A stretch of 62,204 nucleotides of DNA from Planctomycetota bacterium. GTDB lineage: Bacteria > Planctomycetota > Planctomycetia > Pirellulales > Pirellulaceae. A program made the position numbers and the translations under genes. The stretch spans positions 1 through 62,204 of the forward strand of contig CAUJKA010000347.1 in the NCBI GenBank assembly GCA_963204965.1, in the 5' to 3' direction. This document shows positions 44,595-54,130 of this stretch, one piece after another (position 1 is the stretch's first letter; every line of letters starts with the position of its first letter). The notes beneath the pieces were generated by a model. The model was not told the origin of the DNA, searched no databases, and saw only the letters and a list, made by a program, of their open reading frames with translations.

Positions 44595-44699
44595 ATGTCC
44601 ACCGGTAAAAAATCGATCTTTGCATTGCTCTGGATTGTTGGTATTCCACTTCCAATTCTCGTTATAGTCTATTTCCTGACCGGTGGAGGATGTAACTAG
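44595..44699 (+). CDS. 34-residue membrane peptide
   Basis: A short frame starting MSTGKKSIFALLWIVGIPLP and ending FLTGGGCN, with one membrane helix and a basic N-terminus. AAAGGGG lies 7-9 bases before the ATG. It is 30 bp downstream of the hydrolase gene and probably cotranscribed. Small single-helix peptides of this kind are common in stress operons; no family recognised. Confidence 0.6.
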   Translation: MSTGKKSIFALLWIVGIPLPILVIVYFLTGGGCN

Positions 44700-44743
44700 T
44701 CGATGCACTCCAATCAACGCCACTCTACCTGGAACTGAGCTAA

Positions 44744-45538
44744 TCACTTACCAGGCGGATTGACACTGGATGCAGCGGCTAGGTTCATCGTTTGCTGATA
44801 CCGTCTCAGCAAGACGTACAGCACGAGGGCCATGACGATAATCCCACCAATCAAAAGCATGGGATCATCCTTCTTCAGGATGTTGCGAAGTACACCGGCA
44901 CCAAAATACATCGCCGATCCGCCGATCACATTGCCAAGCATCACGCCTAAGAACGTTGCTAACCTGCTCATCCCCAGCAATCTTCCAAGGATTGATCCGC
45001 CTACGCTGCCGGTCATGGCTAGCGGTACAGCGACGAAGATGACTAATCCCACAAAGGTCATACGACGCATCCAAGGATGAGCTTCTAAGATGATGTGACC
45101 GTTGTCAGCTACAGCCTGAAGTTTGGTTCCCATTTTTGGTAGTCGGAAGAGGAAGCCTAGATGAAATACCAGAAAGCACACCGTCATCACATCCATGGAA
45201 AACACCAACGCGAGTAACTGCTCTGAGCTGTAAAACTCGCGATTCTCCAATTGTTCGATTCCACCGCCCAGGATAATGAATTTCCCAGCAGCAAAGAAGG
45301 AAACCGTCGCGGTCGTGACTAGCTTTACAGCCGACGCCCATCCGTAGGCAATCCAGAAGTAAAGAACGGCAGATACTGCAACTAGCGGTGGTCCGGCGAG
45401 CGTTGCCCACCAAACGACCGGGAATCTCTTTCGAAACTCGGCCTCGTCATTCCATCGATTGGGATCTAATAATGACGCCGAACTACTTTCGCTCGGGGGG
45501 AGATTGGCATCTGTAGGCGTTTCGGGTTTCTGATCCAT
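44744..45538 (-). CDS. Small-multidrug-export-like membrane protein
   Basis: A 264-residue protein with about six membrane helices after a polar N-terminus. FVGLVIFVAVPLAMTGSVGG followed by LATFLGVMLGNVIGGS resembles the re-entrant core of the putative small multidrug export family (PF06695), where a conserved P-x-x-G-T-G/S turn follows a helix. Its substrate is unknown and the family name is historical. It lies 7 bp downstream of thiD on the same strand, so the two may be cotranscribed. Confidence 0.7.
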   Translation of the reverse strand: MDQKPETPTDANLPPSESSSASLLDPNRWNDEAEFRKRFPVVWWATLAGPPLVAVSAVLYFWIAYGWASAVKLVTTATVSFFAAGKFIILGGGIEQLENREFYSSEQLLALVFSMDVMTVCFLVFHLGFLFRLPKMGTKLQAVADNGHIILEAHPWMRRMTFVGLVIFVAVPLAMTGSVGGSILGRLLGMSRLATFLGVMLGNVIGGSAMYFGAGVLRNILKKDDPMLLIGGIIVMALVLYVLLRRYQQTMNLAAASSVNPPGK

Positions 45539-45545
45539 GTTGCTT

Positions 45546-46421
45546 CTAAACTGTCAGTGCAGAAAGGCTTAGCTCACGAGTCTCGACGGGATGCACACCA
45601 TGGCCGAATCTAGCATCGGAATTTAAAGCCTGTGACAATTGCCCCATCACGTGATCCACGATCTTCCGTAGATCGCGATGCCCAAGTGCAAGTGCTGCGG
45701 TGATGATGGCTGAAAGTACACAACCGGTTCCATGAAGACTTCCAGATTGAAGCAACGGTTGTCGCAGTTCGAATATCTGGTCTTCGTTGGCTAACAAACA
45801 CAGATATTGATTGTCGATGGCTCCGTACTTTAGAAGAACATTCTTAGTACCGATCGATTGAATTGCTCGAACTGCATTCCTTGCCTGATCGATATCAGTG
45901 ATCGATTGTCCCGCAAGCTGTTCGGCTTCGAATCGATTTGGCGTTACCAAGTAGGCCAGCGGGAGTAGCTCAGAGCGAAAGGGCAAAAGGAAATCACCCG
46001 CGACTAAGGAATGACCGTGCTTGCTGACCATCACAGGGTCGACCACAATCGGTGCGATGCAGCCCCTTAGCTTTTCGCTGACTCGAGTGACCATTTCGCT
46101 GCTACCGAGTGCTCCAACTTTGATTGCTGTTGGCGGGATGTCGGTGAGCACAGCATCCAATTGTTCCACAACAAAACTGGCGTCGACCATCTGCAAGTTC
46201 GAAACCTGCTGTGTATTCTGAACGGTCAAAAGAGTGACCACAGACATGCCGTAAACACCCAACTGCTGAAATGTCTTCAAGTCAGCTTGCAGTCCAGCTC
46301 CGCCGCTGGGATCGGAACCTGCTATCGTCAGCGCCACAGCGTTTGAAAGATTCGTATCCCCAACCCACTGCGTTAGCGAGGGACTCTCCGTGGATTTGTT
46401 AGTCGACAAAAGGTTGTTCAA
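45546..46421 (-). CDS. thiD: Hydroxymethylpyrimidine/phosphomethylpyrimidine kinase
   Basis: A 291-residue ribokinase-fold enzyme that phosphorylates the pyrimidine moiety of thiamine twice. The N-terminal TIAGSDPSGGAGLQADLKTF and the C-terminal HGTGCVLSAIITAALALG are the family signatures, the latter with the catalytic Cys/anion hole. VDPVMVSKHGHSL is the middle block. The first 28 residues are a variable extension. No TPP riboswitch was seen upstream. The pathway partner ThiO-like gene is at 58891, about 12 kb away. Confidence 0.93.
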   Translation of the reverse strand: MNNLLSTNKSTESPSLTQWVGDTNLSNAVALTIAGSDPSGGAGLQADLKTFQQLGVYGMSVVTLLTVQNTQQVSNLQMVDASFVVEQLDAVLTDIPPTAIKVGALGSSEMVTRVSEKLRGCIAPIVVDPVMVSKHGHSLVAGDFLLPFRSELLPLAYLVTPNRFEAEQLAGQSITDIDQARNAVRAIQSIGTKNVLLKYGAIDNQYLCLLANEDQIFELRQPLLQSGSLHGTGCVLSAIITAALALGHRDLRKIVDHVMGQLSQALNSDARFGHGVHPVETRELSLSALTV

Positions 46422-46442
46422 GTGATTGGGTCCGCAAATGGT

Positions 46443-46976
46443 CTAATCGTCGTACACGCTAATGAGTTGTCCCTCAATATTCATGATTCTAACCCATGGA
46501 TGCCTTTCACGAAACTTCTTACCTGCTTCGGACTTCAAGGACTCGGGATCGACTATTCGAATCTCAGTAAGATGGTCGAACTTGGAAACAATCGTCAGCA
46601 GTTCATCGTTGGTACCGAAGAAGCAAGCATCCTTCACTCGCGCATAGTATTCGGGATGAAGCCACGACGGGAGATTTTCACTCAACCATGAATCATGTCT
46701 GCCAACGTACCAAGTCCAGTTTGCTTCAAATGGCAAAACGGGATGTTCCTTGTCAACAACTCGGATCAATCCTCCAAGTCGCAGTGATCGAAGCTTCACT
46801 CGCATCTCCTCAATGATGGCCTCCTCCCGCTTGTAGAGCGTGAAGTTGTGTAGATGCCATGCTGGCGCAATTGCGACCAATAGCACAACGATCCCAACCG
46901 ATCTGATTGATATTTGACCCGGGAAGCGAATTTCAGAACTCCTACTCAAAGGCTGCGACTGGCCCACTATCAACAT
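46443..46976 (-). CDS. Hypothetical single-pass membrane protein
   Basis: A 177-residue protein with one membrane helix (SVGIVVLLVAIAPAWHL, about 26-42) and a soluble part of about 130 residues. Two stretches, LRSLRLGGLIRVV and FDHLTEIRIVDPESL, have the spacing of degenerate leucine-rich repeats. No recognised family. It is 21 bp upstream of thiD on the same strand. Confidence 0.65.
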   Translation of the reverse strand: MLIVGQSQPLSRSSEIRFPGQISIRSVGIVVLLVAIAPAWHLHNFTLYKREEAIIEEMRVKLRSLRLGGLIRVVDKEHPVLPFEANWTWYVGRHDSWLSENLPSWLHPEYYARVKDACFFGTNDELLTIVSKFDHLTEIRIVDPESLKSEAGKKFRERHPWVRIMNIEGQLISVYDD

Positions 46977-47061
46977 AACGACCTAATGCTGAGCTACAAT
47001 TGAGGACCCGTTTTCTTCTGCCAATCCCGAGGTACCTCAAAAGGAAGCTGAGTTTTCGCCT

Positions 47062-47934
47062 ATGAGCTTCGTTCCGGCAGTTCTCTTAGGGATTGCAACC
47101 CGAAACCGTGCAGAACTTCTATCTAAGTCTTTACGCTCGGCGCTTTCACAGACCATGACGAAGATGGAGATTATGGTAATTGACGATGGTTCGATCGATG
47201 CAACACCTTCGCTTCAAAGCCAGTTTCCCAGCGTACTTTGGCAGCGTCGTGAAAGTCGCTTGGGGTATATGACGGCCAGAAACGAAATGATGGCGCGGAG
47301 TGGCTTGGACTATTTTGTGAGCCTGGATGACGATGCGTGGTTTTTAGCTGGCGACGAAGTTGAAACGGCAGTGAAGTTCCTTGAGGCTAATCCCAAGGTC
47401 GCCGTAGTGGCTTTCGACATCCTTGTCTCGCGCCAGCCTGAAGTCCAACCGCGCACTGCCCCGCTGAAGGTCGGCGTGTTTGCAGGCTGTGGCCATGTGA
47501 TTCGCATCAAGGCTGCCCATGAGGTAGGATTCTACGAGAATACTCCAGGAGACTATGGTGGAGAAGAGAAGGATCTTTGCTTACGGCTGATGGATGCAGG
47601 GTACTCGATTGTGCGCTTGCCTGGCGTGCATGTTTGGCACGACAAAACTCCACTGGCTAGAGAGATCGAATTCCAACATCAATCGGTGGTATGCAACGAT
47701 CTAGCCATTGCTTTACGTCGCAGCCCTACGACCTATCTACCTCTATTTCTTGCGATCCGAATCTCTCGCCGACTTATGTTCTCTTGGAAGTCGCGACAAA
47801 TGAAATCCTGTTTCCGAGGATTGGCTTTGTTCATGAAGTCCTTTGGAGCCATTTGGTCAAGCCGAAAGCCCGTCAAGGCCGAGACGATGAAAGCCTATAC
47901 AAGGCTGTCACGTAAGCCGATAAGCCATAGTTAA
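47062..47934 (+). CDS. Family 2 glycosyltransferase
   Basis: A 290-residue GT-A enzyme. Nucleotide-sugar site VIDDGSIDATPSL, metal site SLDDDAWF (D-x-D-type), and the acceptor-side block YGGEEKDLCLRLMDAGYSI followed by HVWH. It is soluble with a basic C-terminal tail, possibly membrane-associated. Such enzymes build exopolysaccharides or glycolipids; donor and acceptor are unknown. It stands alone on the plus strand. Confidence 0.88.
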   Translation: MSFVPAVLLGIATRNRAELLSKSLRSALSQTMTKMEIMVIDDGSIDATPSLQSQFPSVLWQRRESRLGYMTARNEMMARSGLDYFVSLDDDAWFLAGDEVETAVKFLEANPKVAVVAFDILVSRQPEVQPRTAPLKVGVFAGCGHVIRIKAAHEVGFYENTPGDYGGEEKDLCLRLMDAGYSIVRLPGVHVWHDKTPLAREIEFQHQSVVCNDLAIALRRSPTTYLPLFLAIRISRRLMFSWKSRQMKSCFRGLALFMKSFGAIWSSRKPVKAETMKAYTRLSRKPISHS

Positions 47935-47988
47935 GAAATGTCGCGCACCACTTTTTCTGATTTGAATTGGCTTCGGTTGGCCCCTCGT

Positions 47989-48002
47989 GTTAACATATTA
48001 AC
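47989..48002. promoter_or_regulatory. Palindrome before the small antitoxin-like gene
   Basis: GTTAA-CATA-TTAAC is a perfect inverted repeat 34 bp before ATG 48036. Antitoxins commonly repress their own promoters, so this is a plausible operator. Confidence 0.4.
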
Positions 48003-48035
48003 GTTGTCCTGACTTTAGACACTGGGATCACGGCA

Positions 48036-48272
48036 ATGGTTATCAAGGGCACCGTTCAAAACGGAGTCATTCAATTCGAAGGAACTGCACTTCCAGAAGG
48101 CACTCACGTTCTGATAACCCCAATTGAGTTCACGGCTAACGATTGTGTGCCCGAATCCAATCTAGACAAACTGAAGGAAGAAATTCAGCGAACTGCTTCT
48201 CTTGCTTGTGAAAATGAAAGCACCGATGGCTTCTCAGGCGCTGACCACGACAAAGTTCTTAATGGAAATTGA
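48036..48272 (+). CDS. AF2212-like small antitoxin-type protein, orphan
   Basis: A 78-residue protein. MVIKGTVQNGVIQFEGTALPEGTHVLITP has the N-terminal strand layout of AF2212-type (DUF104) antitoxins, which bind a PIN-domain toxin encoded just downstream. Here no toxin gene follows; the next gene is convergent and starts 14 bp later. It may be an orphan or have a different role. Family assignment is moderate. Confidence 0.55.
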   Translation: MVIKGTVQNGVIQFEGTALPEGTHVLITPIEFTANDCVPESNLDKLKEEIQRTASLACENESTDGFSGADHDKVLNGN

Positions 48273-48285
48273 ATGTGACCGGTTC

Positions 48286-49920
48286 TTAATACCACTTCCA
48301 AACGTGGTCTTTAAAGCGGCGGATGGCATTGTTGCGGGCAGACTCGTCTTCAAGCCAAGGTGATACTTGTTCTTTGTAGTCAGCGCTAGCTAAAGTCTCA
48401 AGTCGCCATGTCGCCGCTTGAAAACCCTGCCAAGGCGTATCGCTTTTTGCCTCAGCCATCCGACCGGCAATCATCGCGGCGACTCCTTCGCGAATGATCG
48501 GATCGTCGCACTCGAGCAACGGGAGAATGGCTAGATATCCCGAGTCCGATAAGCGATGCTCAGTGATTTGAACCGCAGGAGCTGGATCGCCATTGCGAAC
48601 CCAACGACTGTTGATCCGGTAAACGATATAGTCCACGGGAAGCACCGTGAGCAAGAACAGGAATACTGTGAGAGCGAGAATCTGCTTTTCAACCAACCAT
48701 GGGAAATTGAAACGTCGCGCGGCCTTGATCAGAACCAAGCTGAATCCAACGATAACGCAGCAGACTCCAAGGATTGCAACGACACGCATGCGAGTCATCC
48801 CGTTGTAGCTGATGTAAATCCACAACCGATTGAAAACGCAAAGTGCAAGTAACAAGTTCAAGACCGACCAGATCTTCGCCCACCGCATCAGCCGTAAGTA
48901 GCAGCTTTGATCCAAACTCGATGGTCGAAATATAGCGGACATCACCGCTGTCGATAGCGCAAGAGCGATCGTCAGCCACGCGGCTCCAGCATGCGCGTAG
49001 CCTGAGTAATGAAAACCCTCCGGAAACTCGCGGAACCACATTGTGGCAAACTCGACGATCAAATACAGCGTAAACAGCCCGACTACGCAAACCGATGTGT
49101 TTCGCGATATTCGATAGGCGCGAATCGTTTCTGTGTTTTGCTGACACCATTGCTGTGCGCAGGGCGACGAAATGGCTGGAAGAATTTTCTTCCAGCTTGG
49201 CACGATAGCGCCCAAGCCAATAAGCGCGACGATGCTCCACAGCAAGGGCTGCGAGATCCCGATCGAGAAGATCCACTTGAAGCAGTAGTTCGTGAACTCG
49301 GATAAGGACGCGGTGAATCTAGTTACCGCATCTGGATTGGCCATCAGAAAGATCGCAGCGAACAGTCCGGTCAGAACTGCTGGCAAGAAGAACTCCATCC
49401 ATCGCAAGTGGCTTAGCCTAACCCCAGTCGTCGTAAGAGTTGATGCGAGGATGGCTCGAATGGATTGAGGAAGTAAGCCCCACAAGAATCGAACGTATGC
49501 TATCAAACTAATGGGTAATCCTTGAGCCAACAAAGCAAGCAGAAACAACTGGCAAACAGCAAAGAACGCTAATCCTATGTTCCCTTGCCAGCTCATCCGC
49601 AGCGCGGTCAACACTGCGGTTGCGCAGAGTAGCGCCGTGGATATCGTCAAAGGCTGCCGGTGACTATGCAAAATGCCAATTACCAACAAAGCGGCGCTAA
49701 GAACCAGCCACACGGCCCAACCTGAATAACCGAAACTACCTTGATAGAGAACGACGTCTGTTACGATCACCAGCGCGACAACCAGCGCCCAATGCAGCCA
49801 GCTAGCGGGATTGATCGGCTGGACCTGCGCCTTGTGTTGGTGAGTTGAACTCGCAGCGGTGAACAGTGGATTGGCGACTTGCGGTGGAAGCGATGGATCA
49901 AGGCTATCGGAAGGAAACAT
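48286..49920 (-). CDS. DUF4173-type multi-pass membrane protein
   Basis: A 544-residue protein with about twelve membrane helices. EFATMWFREFPEGFHYSGYA followed by HAGAAWLTIALALSTAV and MRWAKIWSVLNLLLAL are typical of the DUF4173/DUF4153 family. A soluble tail of about 100 residues is specific to this protein. Function unknown. It is the last gene of a three-gene minus-strand run with a winged-helix regulator and a second membrane protein, with a gap of 68 bp to the regulator. Confidence 0.8.
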   Translation of the reverse strand: MFPSDSLDPSLPPQVANPLFTAASSTHQHKAQVQPINPASWLHWALVVALVIVTDVVLYQGSFGYSGWAVWLVLSAALLVIGILHSHRQPLTISTALLCATAVLTALRMSWQGNIGLAFFAVCQLFLLALLAQGLPISLIAYVRFLWGLLPQSIRAILASTLTTTGVRLSHLRWMEFFLPAVLTGLFAAIFLMANPDAVTRFTASLSEFTNYCFKWIFSIGISQPLLWSIVALIGLGAIVPSWKKILPAISSPCAQQWCQQNTETIRAYRISRNTSVCVVGLFTLYLIVEFATMWFREFPEGFHYSGYAHAGAAWLTIALALSTAVMSAIFRPSSLDQSCYLRLMRWAKIWSVLNLLLALCVFNRLWIYISYNGMTRMRVVAILGVCCVIVGFSLVLIKAARRFNFPWLVEKQILALTVFLFLLTVLPVDYIVYRINSRWVRNGDPAPAVQITEHRLSDSGYLAILPLLECDDPIIREGVAAMIAGRMAEAKSDTPWQGFQAATWRLETLASADYKEQVSPWLEDESARNNAIRRFKDHVWKWY

Positions 49921-49988
49921 GATTAGCTTTGCAATGCAGAGTTAAAGGGCGTGTAGATACTGGTTCGGTATTTCTTGAAGACGCTTGG

Positions 49989-50405
49989 CTAAGAGAAGCC
50001 AAGTCTCAAGTTCTTAGCCGCGGCAGCAACTTCAGCTGCATCTTGGATGACTCGTTCCAACTCTGCCAAGTAGAGCTGAAACGACTTTGCGCCCAGCGGC
50101 GTCGCGAAGCAAGTGGACTTGGCCGAGCGTCCGGCACCAACCTTATCGACTCGGACGTAGCCAGCTTCACGAAGAACGTCGATGTGCCGATTCAAGTTGC
50201 CATCGGATAGCGCGCACAGCTCTTTGAGATCGTTGAAGGTAAGTCCTTCGGCGTGAGTGATCAACGAAGTCATGATCCCCAAGCGAGCCTTTTCATGAAA
50301 GGTTCGCTCAAGACCTTCGTAGTTATATCGCCCGGGAATGGGAACTTCCACTTTCGATGAATCGCTTGAATCAACATTTGATTTCAAACCGACCTTACGC
50401 GCCAT
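49989..50405 (-). CDS. Winged-helix transcriptional regulator
   Basis: A 138-residue protein with one winged-helix domain: GLERTFHEKARLGIMTSLIT, FNDLKELCALSDGNLNRHID, VLREAGYVRVDKV, the pattern of HTH_34-type MarR-like regulators. Such genes are typically linked to a membrane protein of unknown role, as here. It overlaps the upstream gene by 11 bp, implying translational coupling. Confidence 0.85.
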   Translation of the reverse strand: MARKVGLKSNVDSSDSSKVEVPIPGRYNYEGLERTFHEKARLGIMTSLITHAEGLTFNDLKELCALSDGNLNRHIDVLREAGYVRVDKVGAGRSAKSTCFATPLGAKSFQLYLAELERVIQDAAEVAAAAKNLRLGFS

Positions 50406-51009
50406 GGCTACTCTCCTTCACTCCAAAGTAAAGCACAGCGGCCAATAGCAGCTCGCCGAGTCCGAAAGAAACTCCCATGATCCAACCCGACATAGAATAA
50501 GCCGAATCAATCAGGCGAATCGCGACGATGGCAGCCACAAAAAAGTATGCCGCCACGTAAAGCGTTGCACTCGGAAGCTTCCGTCGCAAATTCATCAGCC
50601 CCAGAGAAAAGCAAAGCATCCAAAGGCTTGGCAACAGTTGTGCATAAGCGGGCTGCGCGGCTACAAGAAAGTAACTAACGACGGCGCTCACAATGACACT
50701 CGGCGCAAAATCGAGCAAGGCTTCACGCGTCTGCCGTCGACGCATCTCTGTGGATCGATAGAGATAGCGATAGACAATCTCGATACTTGAAATGCCACCT
50801 ACAATAGCTGCGATCGTGGTCCAATAAACGAGATACGACATCGGTTGCTGCACGGGATGAGGCACCCACCAATGCTGAGTCCAAGCGGCCAGAGTTCCGA
50901 CTAAACCACCAAGCAATGTTGTCACCCAACGAAAGCAAGTGACTTTCTCGCTGGCCTGCAGCCGCGTTTGAATCAACGCTAAGTCTGAAATTGCATTCTC
51001 CAACCGCAT
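50395..51009 (-). CDS. Hypothetical membrane protein of the DUF4173 operon
   Basis: A 204-residue protein with six predicted membrane helices and short loops. The N-terminus (LENAISDLALIQTRLQASEK) is a cytoplasmic helix. No family recognised. As first gene of the run it may work with the DUF4173 protein, under the winged-helix regulator. Confidence 0.75.
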   Translation of the reverse strand: MRLENAISDLALIQTRLQASEKVTCFRWVTTLLGGLVGTLAAWTQHWWVPHPVQQPMSYLVYWTTIAAIVGGISSIEIVYRYLYRSTEMRRRQTREALLDFAPSVIVSAVVSYFLVAAQPAYAQLLPSLWMLCFSLGLMNLRRKLPSATLYVAAYFFVAAIVAIRLIDSAYSMSGWIMGVSFGLGELLLAAVLYFGVKESSHGA

Positions 51010-51249
51010 CTACTTACCCTCAATCGGTCAAGTCAATACCGCAAAAACCGGACGCCAACGCGTGGCTGCTGGTCTGGAAACTCCGCCGCCACCAAAAACT
51101 CTGCAACGCAAAGCTTAATGGCCTGCGATAGAAAGTCAAGCTTTTCTGGAAAAATGCACCTCTGTCGCAATGGCTCGCCAACTTCGCAATGGCCTGCTAC
51201 ATTTGAATCTGTGACCAATCGATCCAATTTTCCGCGACGGAACTACAAC

Positions 51250-51507
51250 ATGCGTCAGACTTTAGAGCAAACCCTGAACGAACTTCATGACCAACTGGCG
51301 GGCGCACAGGATTTGGATGAAGCTCAGCGAACTCGTCTTCGCCAAGCCGTGCAAGAGATCCAGCAGACGCTCGACGACTCCAAAGTCAGCTCGGCAAGTC
51401 TAGCCACGCAGCTCAAGCAAGCCGTCGCGCAGTTCGAGCAATCGCACCCCGCCTTAACCAACTCGATCGGCCGGATCGCCGATCTGTTGGCTCAAATGGG
51501 CATCTAA
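51250..51507 (+). CDS. DUF4404-family small protein
   Basis: An 85-residue all-helical protein: MRQTLEQTLNELHDQLAGAQ to ALTNSIGRIADLLAQMGI, matching the DUF4404 family of short coiled-coil proteins. ATG 51250 was chosen because the upstream frame is not protein-like. Its stop codon abuts that of the convergent glyS gene without a gap. Function unknown. Confidence 0.8.
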   Translation: MRQTLEQTLNELHDQLAGAQDLDEAQRTRLRQAVQEIQQTLDDSKVSSASLATQLKQAVAQFEQSHPALTNSIGRIADLLAQMGI

Positions 51508-53121
51508 TTAGCGACTTACCCGAGTTTCGATTTCGCTGACGACATCATCGATTTTGACTCGCACCTGCTCTAACGTGTCGCGGTCGCGAATTGTGACACA
51601 CTTATCGTTGAGCGACTCGCCGTCAACGGTGATGCAATACGGAGTACCAGCTTCATCTTGACGACGATAGCGGCGACCGACCGCGCCCTTTTCGTCGTAG
51701 AAGACGTTGAACTTTTTCTTCAGCGCGCGATAGATGTCCTTGGCGACTTCGGGCATTCCGTCTTTCTTGACCAGTGGGAACACAGCCGCTTTGACCGGAG
51801 CGATGCGAGGGTGCAGTCTTAGTACAACGCGCGATTGCATCTGGCCGTTTTCATCAGGAGCTTGATCTTCGTGGTAGGCTTCGCACAAGAATGCTAACGT
51901 CGCGCGATCGGCACCAGCGGATGGTTCGATCACGTGAGGAATGAATCGCTCGTTGGTCAGTTCATCGCGATAAGTCAAATCCTTGCCGCTGCCTCGATAC
52001 TTGGGTTTACCATCGGGGCCAAGTTGAACTTGGAGCGGATTGGTCTTCTCGTCCAGCTTGCCTTCCATGTGGCTTCGCAGGTCAAAATCGCCGCGATGAG
52101 CGATTCCTTCCAGTTCGCCGTATTCACCTTCAGGCAAGAATGGAAAGGCGTATTCAATATCGGCGGTACCGGTCGAATAGTGGCTCAGTTCGTCTTGAGC
52201 GTGTTCACGTAGAATCAATCGTTCGGGAGAAAGTCCCAGAGCGATGTACCAAGCCATGCGGCGGTCGCGCCAGAACTTGTACCAAGCGCTCGACGAATTG
52301 GGATGACAGAAGAATTCAATTTCCATCTGCTCAAATTCTCGCGAGCGGAATGTAAAATTCCGCGGAGTGATCTCGTTACGGAAGCTCTTGCCAACTTGTG
52401 CGATACCAAAGGGGATCTTCACTCGCGAGCTATCGACGACGTTTTTGAAATTCACAAAAATTCCTTGCGCCGTTTCCGGTCGAAGAAATGCCGTGCCCTC
52501 TTCGCCGCTTAGTGCACCAACGTAAGTCTTGAACATCAAGTTGAACTCACGAGGCTCCGTCAACGTGCCCAATTCGTTGGCATCCGGAGCCAAGACTTGC
52601 GAAAAGTCGGTCACTTCAGTCAATCGAATGAAGCTGCCATCCCATTTTAAATCTTCAAGATCTTTCGAACGCAGCTTAAAGAACTTGAGCGCGCGGCGCT
52701 GAACATCTTCATCCTCAGAATCAGCCTCGACCATCGTGGTAACAAAAATCTTTTGACCCTTAGCCTCGACCCAACGTCCGCGGACTTGATCGTGACGGTA
52801 GCGTTTCCGCGTCTGTCGGCAATCGACCATAAAGTCATGGAACAGATCGTAGTGGCCCGAGCACTTCCAGACTTGAGGATGCATGATGATCGTGCAATCC
52901 AGTCCAGTCATTTCGTATTCACTCGGAGCGCCGGGCAGTTGTGTCAGTTCGTCATGGCCACTAACCATGTCGCGCCACCAAGCATCTTTCACGTTGCGTT
53001 TCAGCTCCACACCCAAAGGACCGTAGTCCCAGAATCCGTTCAATCCACCATAGATTTCGCTCGACTGAAACATGTAGCCGCGTCGCTTGCACAGCGAAAC
53101 CAGTTTTTCCATTTGCATCAT
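51508..53121 (-). CDS. glyS: Glycyl-tRNA synthetase, homodimeric type
   Basis: A 537-residue class II synthetase of the single-chain (archaeal/eukaryotic-like) type, which charges tRNA-Gly. The N-terminal MEKLVSLCKRRGYMFQSSEI and GGLNGFWDYGPLG are signatures, as are FLRPETAQGIFVNFKNV, IPFGIAQVGKSFRNEITPRN and the late EPSAGADRATLAFL. A C-terminal anticodon domain follows (LHPRIAPVKAAVFPLVKKDG). ATG 53121 was preferred to the longer frame to 53196. This type is used by planctomycetes instead of the two-subunit form. Confidence 0.96.
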   Translation of the reverse strand: MMQMEKLVSLCKRRGYMFQSSEIYGGLNGFWDYGPLGVELKRNVKDAWWRDMVSGHDELTQLPGAPSEYEMTGLDCTIIMHPQVWKCSGHYDLFHDFMVDCRQTRKRYRHDQVRGRWVEAKGQKIFVTTMVEADSEDEDVQRRALKFFKLRSKDLEDLKWDGSFIRLTEVTDFSQVLAPDANELGTLTEPREFNLMFKTYVGALSGEEGTAFLRPETAQGIFVNFKNVVDSSRVKIPFGIAQVGKSFRNEITPRNFTFRSREFEQMEIEFFCHPNSSSAWYKFWRDRRMAWYIALGLSPERLILREHAQDELSHYSTGTADIEYAFPFLPEGEYGELEGIAHRGDFDLRSHMEGKLDEKTNPLQVQLGPDGKPKYRGSGKDLTYRDELTNERFIPHVIEPSAGADRATLAFLCEAYHEDQAPDENGQMQSRVVLRLHPRIAPVKAAVFPLVKKDGMPEVAKDIYRALKKKFNVFYDEKGAVGRRYRRQDEAGTPYCITVDGESLNDKCVTIRDRDTLEQVRVKIDDVVSEIETRVSR

Positions 53122-53245
53122 GATGGTGGCCTTTGTGTGGGAGGCAGAATTGACGGATGAGATTTTTAAGGGTTGGTTCTTGTTCGCTTCGAACAATTTT
53201 CTTTCGAAAACATTGAACTTTTGCGAGTGAGCGCCAAGAAACTGA

Positions 53246-54130
53246 TTAGGTCTTCTTGAGCGTCACAATTCGAGCGTGACCGGCCAGATCTTTCGTGATC
53301 TGAGGCTCGCTCCAATCGCTGGGCTGAGTGATCAGTTGACCTAATCGCCCGGCTAACATGGGCGAAAATTCGAAGATCAGGAAACCGCCTGGTCGAAGAT
53401 GTTTGGCAGCTTGCTCGATCAGCTTGACGATGATCGTTCCTCCATCGGGCTCAGCAACCAAGGCCAGCTTCGGTTCAAAGTCTCGCACCGACTTGGCTAA
53501 ATTCTGGAACTCTTCGGGTGAAACATAGGGAGGATTGCTGAGGATAAGATCAAACTGTAGATCCGGCTTGCACCAAGAAAGCAAGTCGCCTTGGATGAAC
53601 TGAATTCGATCGTCGGCCAGCGCGTGACGTTGAGCGTTACGTCGAGCCACATCCAAAGCGGCTGGGCTGATATCAACTGCAGTGACATGACACTTGGCGA
53701 AGTGTTTTGCCACCGAAACAGCGATGGCTCCCGAGCCTGTGCCAACATCGACTATTTGAAGTTGTTTGCCACTAGCGGCAAGCGCTTTCGCACGATCGAG
53801 AGCATCGACGACCAAGTGTTCGGTTTCCGGCCGTGGAATCAGAACATCTGGATTAACTTCGAAGGTCGCCGAGTAAAACTCTTTGTAACCAACTAAATAC
53901 GCGACGGGACTGCCTTCAGCGCGGCGCTTGACCATTTCGCGAAAGGCCGCGCGGACTTGCTCGGAAGGCTCTTCGTCGAATGCCGTGTAGAGTTCGATTC
54001 GCTGACAACCACGAGCGTGGGACAGCAACACCTCTGCGTCCAATCGAGGTGATGTCGAACCAGATTTTTTCAGATAGTCTGCAGTCCAAGTTAGCAGTCT
54101 ACCGACCGTCCATGTTTCTGTGGCGCTCAT
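53246..54130 (-). CDS. prmC: Peptide chain release factor N5-glutamine methyltransferase
   Basis: A 294-residue enzyme that methylates the GGQ glutamine of release factors using S-adenosylmethionine. The SAM site is [15 protein letters not shown] and the catalytic motif is [12 protein letters not shown] (NPPY). [10 protein letters not shown] is a further signature. It overlaps the upstream prfA by 4 bp, as is usual. Confidence 0.95.
   Translation of the reverse strand: MSATETWTVGRLLTWTADYLKKSGSTSPRLDAEVLLSHARGCQRIELYTAFDEEPSEQVRAAFREMVKRRAEGSPVAYLVGYKEFYSATFEVNPDVLIPRPETEHLVVDALDRAKALAASGKQLQIVDVGTGSGAIAVSVAKHFAKCHVTAVDISPAALDVARRNAQRHALADDRIQFIQGDLLSWCKPDLQFDLILSNPPYVSPEEFQNLAKSVRDFEPKLALVAEPDGGTIIVKLIEQAAKHLRPGGFLIFEFSPMLAGRLGQLITQPSDWSEPQITKDLAGHARIVTLKKT

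Noticed and set aside
45400..46500. TPP riboswitch near thiD, or near the ThiO-like gene at 58891
   Set aside because: None of the conserved TPP riboswitch core sequences was found on the coding strand.
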